This document shows positions 7,901 through 10,444 of a DNA stretch of 10,444 nucleotides, one piece after another. The stretch lies in NCBI GenBank assembly GCA_902477645.1, contig CABSIA010000108.1:1-10444 (forward strand), read 5' to 3'. A program made the translations under genes and the position numbers. The number at the start of each line of letters is the position of its first letter. Position 1 is the stretch's first letter. A model generated the notes under the pieces. The model had not been told where the DNA came from and ran no database searches. It was given only the letters and a program-made list of their open reading frames with translations. The DNA is from an uncultured Prevotella sp. Its GTDB lineage: Bacteria; Bacteroidota; Bacteroidia; Bacteroidales; Bacteroidaceae.

Positions 7901-9216
7901 TTGGGAATGGCGAATGTGGCTATCGGCGGCTCTTTAGCCTTAATATGCGACACACCTGCGGCGTCGGCGGCAAGCCATAGTCCGTTGTCGCGGTCTTTCA
8001 GTATGTGGAAAAGGTAGTTGGAATGGAACAGCGGCATAGCGTCTTCGGCTGTGTATTTTGTCAAATTGCCGTTTTTAGGGTTGTAAAGAGCAAGTCCTGC
8101 GCCGTATGTGGCAATTGCCATCACGGAGTCGTTGAGCATTGTCACGTTGAAAATTCTGCCACGTCCGGGGTTTGCGCTTATGTGGTTTATGACTTTCAGT
8201 TTTTGCAGCTGTCCCTTGTCGGGAAACATCCATAATGTTCCGTCCTTTGTGTTGGCGACAAATTTATATCCTGCGGCCTCTCCCTGCCATAATGCCCCTG
8301 GCAGCTGCATGTTGCCGGGGCGTTGCCAAGTGCCTGATTTCAGGTCGCACGAGAATGTGCTGCCCAGTGTGAATGCGATATATTGGTTTTGCCATATCAT
8401 GGCGGTTGTCACAGTCTTTATGTCTCCTAAGGCTTTTGGCAAGATACTTTTCCGCATTAATTCTCCATTGGCGGAGAAATGGTACAGGCAGTTGTCGGTG
8501 TCGACAACCACAACATCGTTGCCGTCTGCCCTGAGGCTCAGGGGAGAGATACCGCCTTTTACAATTTTTGCCTTGCCGTTGCCGTCAATTCTTATTATGT
8601 GACGTGAGCTTATGGCCCAGATATTTCCATCGCCGTCCTCCGCTATAGACGAGACGTGGTTCTCGGGAATTCTGTGGTTGGCGGTGTTGTAGTCTGTTGT
8701 TTTGAAAGTTCCGTCTTTGTACTCAATATGCCTGATTCCGTACGACTCTGTATAGAGCCACATCCCGTTTTTTGCAGCTAAGTGTTTGCGGTAGCATTTG
8801 TCATTGTCTCCACGTGCGGTATAGTCTGCAAACTGCCATTTGTTAAGGTCGAGACAGCGGATGGAGTAGGTGGCCAGAGTTATCCATAGCAGGTTGTTCT
8901 TGCTGTCGTAGTCAAGCAGTCCCACGTTGTTTGTCGCAGCCGTTGGGTCGTTGAATGTCACGCACGAATATCCGTCGTAGCGTGTCAGTCCTGCCGTTCC
9001 TCCCATCCATATAAATCCCTGGTTGTCCTGAACCATGGCTCTTATGGTGTTGCCCGTAAGTCCGTTGGCAACCGACAGGTGGCTCGCTGTCAGAGCATCA
9101 TGCCTGATAACGCCGTTGTCCTGTGCTTGGGCACTTGTGCTGTGTGTGGCTGATATGGCAACGGTAAGGCAAATGCCGAATATGGCTGTGGTATATTTGT
9201 CAATAAGTTGTCTCAT
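4945..9216 (-). CDS. Hybrid two-component system (HTCS) sensor kinase/response regulator
   Basis: This single-chain sensor-regulator of 1423 residues senses a ligand, usually a glycan fragment, in the periplasm and activates transcription in the cytoplasm. Domains in order: signal peptide (1-31, ending TSAQA); two-component regulator propeller repeats (about 45-770, with recurring blade motifs such as GNIWAGTEEGL, GFIWMGGTAGL and GRIWVATWRGGL); Y_Y_Y domain (about 780-860); membrane segment (about 869-888); HisKA with phospho-acceptor H919 in AHEFRTPLA; HATPase with N1038 in LLSNAVKYTP, then DSGQGIS and GGMGIGLY; receiver (about 1169-1285) with E1175-D-D1177, phospho-acceptor D1218 in CDVMLPDMDG and K1270; and a C-terminal AraC-type helix-turn-helix (about 1320-1423, ending in the GFQDPSYFNKCFKKHFG motif). 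All phosphotransfer residues are intact and length is normal for the family. The start is the first ATG before the signal peptide. It is convergent with the xylanase gene and divergent from groES. Regulation of the xylanase is a reasonable inference; the ligand cannot be read from the sequence. Confidence 0.96.
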   Translation of the reverse strand: MRQLIDKYTTAIFGICLTVAISATHSTSAQAQDNGVIRHDALTASHLSVANGLTGNTIRAMVQDNQGFIWMGGTAGLTRYDGYSCVTFNDPTAATNNVGLLDYDSKNNLLWITLATYSIRCLDLNKWQFADYTARGDNDKCYRKHLAAKNGMWLYTESYGIRHIEYKDGTFKTTDYNTANHRIPENHVSSIAEDGDGNIWAISSRHIIRIDGNGKAKIVKGGISPLSLRADGNDVVVVDTDNCLYHFSANGELMRKSILPKALGDIKTVTTAMIWQNQYIAFTLGSTFSCDLKSGTWQRPGNMQLPGALWQGEAAGYKFVANTKDGTLWMFPDKGQLQKLKVINHISANPGRGRIFNVTMLNDSVMAIATYGAGLALYNPKNGNLTKYTAEDAMPLFHSNYLFHILKDRDNGLWLAADAAGVSHIKAKEPPIATFAIPNPDKHGSRDNGIKGLFRIKSGKIVASTFNDKNYTVDTDNATLTPYTAFEYGISAYTVDHNGNEWIGTTSNGLFAGNFNFTETKSKTGLTSNEIRDLACDRKGRIWVATWRGGLLWTHPESKGTFHQLLNDSYNKTRIQDLELAPSGWLYIATFDGLYAIDTNADSIRAESIVGYNTQNHTLPTNEVTVVMAADSNTVWIGTNGYGLIKLTINKGKIKTQSTTRLNGLPNDNVRSIRKDANGNIWAGTEEGLAMVDTKNMTARRYMPSATIMGNVFNTSSALSDGTGRLLFSTNEGVAVITPDAGNQPSDGQSKSPWLTDIIIDGKSIFTDAGLFTAGNPFSDRAISLRHYQNHIVFCMSPLRYSSIDATLYQYRIEGVDDAWQTPTTSNCIECQNLSPGSYTLHYRTLTDGQWSKAETFKFTILQPWYNSVWAWIVYIAAIMTVATILYRQWRRNFELRQRMQVDKQVSDFRIQFFTNVAHEFRTPLAIIQGAVDDLTTGNNLHAVSLHRPTLQMIRRGTTRLLRLVNELMEFRKITTGNSRLRLTQCDIIAPIRDIYDDFRTLAQQKEQSLTLTPFDKSFTLPLDRPKVETIVYNLLSNAVKYTPAKGTIHLGIRHANGHISVSVTDSGQGISERQQQSLFKPFLHGHTSQGGMGIGLYTAYQLARLHHGDLTYSHDGNGSTFTLTLPDSDGPYSAGEYDTTAAIESQKTTPHIADEIILEPAAQALNDATIAIIEDDADMQHQLRATLSAYFNVVAYSNGSEGYQGVTETMPSLVVCDVMLPDMDGYKIVEKLRQDPRLADMPVIMLTALDDVDHHIKGYKAGADDYLVKPCNRKLLITRVAQLITWARKRAAQTAQTPQGTGNVEQPGKIVTSQAEKNFRTDVDYYISSHIADPDFNVEILAAHMQMGHTKFYGKMKELTGMSPNKYIMAQRMRIAGELVAEGRLNISEIAYKTGFQDPSYFNKCFKKHFGTIPSKYGKAAE

Positions 9217-9254
9217 GTAATTATCGGCTTGTATATTGGTTTCACTATATTCTG

Positions 9255-9262
9255 CAAAGATA
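9255..9262 (-). promoter_or_regulatory. Second -7-like box in the HTCS leader
   Basis: TATCTTTG (complement of 9255-9262) matches the Bacteroides -7 consensus and lies 38 bases upstream of the HTCS start. No TTTG is found 19-21 bases further upstream, so this may be a weak or activator-dependent second promoter, or chance. Confidence 0.3.
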
Positions 9263-9320
9263 ATGCAAATGAGGGCAATGGGAGCTTGCTCACAAATTGC
9301 CGAGTGCAGCTTATCTTATG

Positions 9321-9352
9321 CAAAGATATGACATAATCGTTGAACGGCCAAA
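9321..9352 (-). promoter_or_regulatory. Bacteroides-type promoter of the HTCS gene
   Basis: On the - strand a -33 box TTTG (complement of 9349-9352) and a -7 box TATCTTTG (complement of 9321-9328) are separated by 20 bases, a full match to consensus. Transcription would start near 9314-9316, giving a leader of about 100 bases before the ATG at 9216. Confidence 0.7.
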
Positions 9353-9399
9353 CAAATACTCCAATTTCAACAGGGGGCGAAAGAAAGGGTACTCGGGTG

Positions 9400-9412
9400 T
9401 GACAAATTGTCA
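9400..9412. promoter_or_regulatory. Inverted repeat TGACAA-A-TTGTCA, candidate regulator site before groES
   Basis: Perfect 6-base arms flank a single A. It is centred about 21 bases upstream of the GG of the sigma-54-like promoter of groES and about 55 bases upstream of the HTCS -33 box. It could bind a dimeric regulator of either gene. No CIRCE element (the HrcA operator often found before groES) is seen here. Confidence 0.35.
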
Positions 9413-9424
9413 GTAGCTTTTCGT

Positions 9425-9441
9425 TTGGCACGGTTTTGGCA
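9425..9441 (+). promoter_or_regulatory. Sigma-54 (RpoN)-type promoter of groESL
   Basis: TTGGCACGGTTTTGGCA matches the sigma-54 consensus YTGGCACGrNNNTTGCW at all fixed positions but one (TGGCA instead of TTGCA). The invariant GG (9427-9428) and GC (9439-9440) are separated by exactly 10 bases. Transcription would start about 12 bases after the GC, near 9451-9453, giving a leader of about 33 bases to the groES ATG. No TTTG/TAnnTTTG pair with correct spacing is seen before groES, so this is the best promoter candidate. Confidence 0.65.
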
Positions 9442-9484
9442 AACATTGTGGCAGATAAGTATAACCAAAAAAACTATAAACATT

Positions 9485-9754
9485 ATGAACATTAGACCAT
9501 TGGCAGACCGTGTGCTGGTAGAGCCGGCACAGGCCGAGGAAAAAGTAGGAGGAATAATAATCCCGGATACCGCTAAGGAGAAACCGCAGCGCGGTAAAAT
9601 TGTTGCTACAGGCAACGGCACAAAAGATGAGGATATGGTGCTGAAAGTTGGCGACACCGTGCTCTATGGCAAATACTCAGGCACAGAGATAGAGCTTGAC
9701 GGTAACAAATACCTGATGATGCGCCAGAGCGATGTTTTGGCAGTAGTAGAGTAA
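9485..9754 (+). CDS. groES: Co-chaperonin GroES (Cpn10)
   Basis: This is the 10-kDa lid of the GroEL-GroES folding chamber in the cytoplasm. The 89 residues are a normal length for the family. Visible motifs are the N-terminal IRPLADRVLVEP, the mobile loop ending in GGIIIPDTAKEKPQRGKIVA, the DTVLYGKYSGTEI segment, and the terminal YLMMRQSDVLAVVE. The ATG at 9485 is chosen because homology starts there (MNIRPLADRV). The frame is open further upstream to 9407, but that part shows no GroES character and overlaps the promoter. A sigma-54-like promoter lies about 44 bases upstream of the start. groEL follows after 34 bases, so the two are surely one operon. Confidence 0.98.
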   Translation: MNIRPLADRVLVEPAQAEEKVGGIIIPDTAKEKPQRGKIVATGNGTKDEDMVLKVGDTVLYGKYSGTEIELDGNKYLMMRQSDVLAVVE

Positions 9755-9788
9755 ACATTCAAAACAATTTCTTAAAATAAAAACAATT

Positions 9789-10444
9789 ATGGCTAAAGAT
9801 ATAAAATTTGATGTTGACGCACGTGAGCTTCTTAAGAATGGCGTCGATCAGTTGGCAAACGCAGTAAAGGTGACACTTGGCCCTAAGGGACGCAATGTTG
9901 TTATCGAGAAAAAATTCGGCGCTCCGCAGATTACCAAGGACGGTGTGACCGTGGCAAAGGAAATTGAGCTTGAGGATAAGTTTGAGAACACCGGCGCGCA
10001 GCTCGTGAAGAGCGTGGCAAGCAAGACTGGCGATGATGCCGGCGACGGTACAACGACCGCAACAATCCTTACTCAGGCTATCGTCACAGAGGGATTGAAA
10101 AACGTTACTGCCGGTGCAAATCCGATGGATTTGAAACGCGGTATCGACAAGGCTGTTGCCAAAGTTGTTGAGTTTATCAAAGAAAATGCAGAGGTGGTTG
10201 GCGACAACTACGACAAGATAGAGCAGGTTGCCACAGTTTCTGCCAACAATGACCCAGAGATTGGAAAACTTCTTGCCGACGCTATGCGCAAGGTTTCTAA
10301 AGACGGTGTCATCACCATCGAGGAAAGCAAGACCCGTGACACAAACATCGGGGTGGTAGAGGGTATGCAGTTCGACCGTGGTTATCTGTCAGGCTATTTT
10401 GTTACCGATGCCGAGAAGATGGAGTGCGTTATGGAGAACCCGTA
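9789..10444 (+). CDS. groEL: Chaperonin GroEL (Cpn60), 3' truncated by window end
   Basis: This is the 60-kDa barrel of the chaperonin, folding proteins in the cytoplasm with ATP. Only the first 218 codons (of about 545 usual) are in the window, starting MAKDIKFDVDARELLKNGVD. The equatorial ATP-binding signatures are clear: VTLGPKGRNVVIEK, ITKDGVTVAKEIEL, and GDDAGDGTTTAT with the DGTTT loop at residues 86-90. They are followed by NVTAGANPMDLKRGID, then TVSANND and the start of the apical domain (GMQFDRGYLSGYFVTD). No frameshift or odd residue is seen. It is the second gene of the groES operon, and truncation is only by the window edge. Confidence 0.99.
   Translation, partial: MAKDIKFDVDARELLKNGVDQLANAVKVTLGPKGRNVVIEKKFGAPQITKDGVTVAKEIELEDKFENTGAQLVKSVASKTGDDAGDGTTTATILTQAIVTEGLKNVTAGANPMDLKRGIDKAVAKVVEFIKENAEVVGDNYDKIEQVATVSANNDPEIGKLLADAMRKVSKDGVITIEESKTRDTNIGVVEGMQFDRGYLSGYFVTDAEKMECVMENP

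Noticed and set aside
9414..9421. TAGCTTTT as a Bacteroides -7 box for groES
   Set aside because: It has one mismatch to TAnnTTTG and no TTTG lies 19-21 bases upstream, while a better -24/-12 element follows.
9407..9484. Longer N-terminus of GroES (frame open from 9407)
   Set aside because: GroES homology begins at the ATG at 9485, and the upstream part overlaps the sigma-54-like promoter and is not GroES-like.
9217..9484. CIRCE operator (HrcA site) before groES
   Set aside because: I looked for TTAGCACTC-N9-GAGTGCTAA or near variants and saw none.
1..10444. CRISPR array, tRNA or rRNA genes, transposase or insertion sequence
   Set aside because: No such sequence pattern was recognised. The 22-base units at 4695-4775 abut one another with no unique spacers, so they are not CRISPR.

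Overview
The window looks like chromosomal DNA of a gut or oral Bacteroidales (phylum Bacteroidota), most likely a Prevotellaceae- or Muribaculaceae-like organism. The family is inference. The Bacteroidota assignment rests on several independent signs: Bacteroides-type promoters (TTTG, about 20 bases, TAnnTTTG) before three genes, leaders with no clear Shine-Dalgarno, a hybrid two-component system (HTCS) regulator, C-termini resembling type IX secretion (T9SS) sorting signals, and a subclass A2 beta-lactamase of the CfxA type.

Layout, left to right. Bases 1-83 are the last codons of a secreted or surface protein on the + strand, followed by a strong hairpin that separates it from a convergent CfxA-like class A beta-lactamase (175-1116, - strand). 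A divergent regulatory region (1117-1396) holds back-to-back Bacteroides-type promoters for the beta-lactamase and for a 1012-residue multidomain GH10 xylanase (1397-4435, +). That protein has a signal peptide, a CBM-like N-terminus, an autotransporter-type beta-strand region, an acidic linker, a GH10 catalytic domain and a probable T9SS tail. A 509-base gene-poor gap (4436-4944) follows, with a terminator hairpin, an unexplained segment, and four 22-base-period repeats, the first forming half of a 24-base palindrome. Next is a 1423-residue HTCS (4945-9216, -), with periplasmic propeller sensor, Y_Y_Y domain, membrane segment, histidine kinase, receiver and AraC-type DNA-binding domain. A second divergent regulatory region (9217-9484) serves the HTCS and the groES-groEL chaperonin operon. 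groEL runs off the right edge.

How the genes may work together: the xylanase and HTCS face each other tail to tail. HTCS proteins typically sense oligosaccharides released by the enzymes they control, so the HTCS is a reasonable candidate regulator of the xylanase, although no SusC/SusD transport pair lies in the window. The beta-lactamase and groESL appear functionally independent of that pair.

The points most worth checking are a near-consensus sigma-54 promoter before groES, the 22-base repeat array between xylanase and HTCS, the unusual domain order of the xylanase, and a CfxA-like enzyme with no visible mobile-element context. I did not find convincing evidence of a wholly new system.
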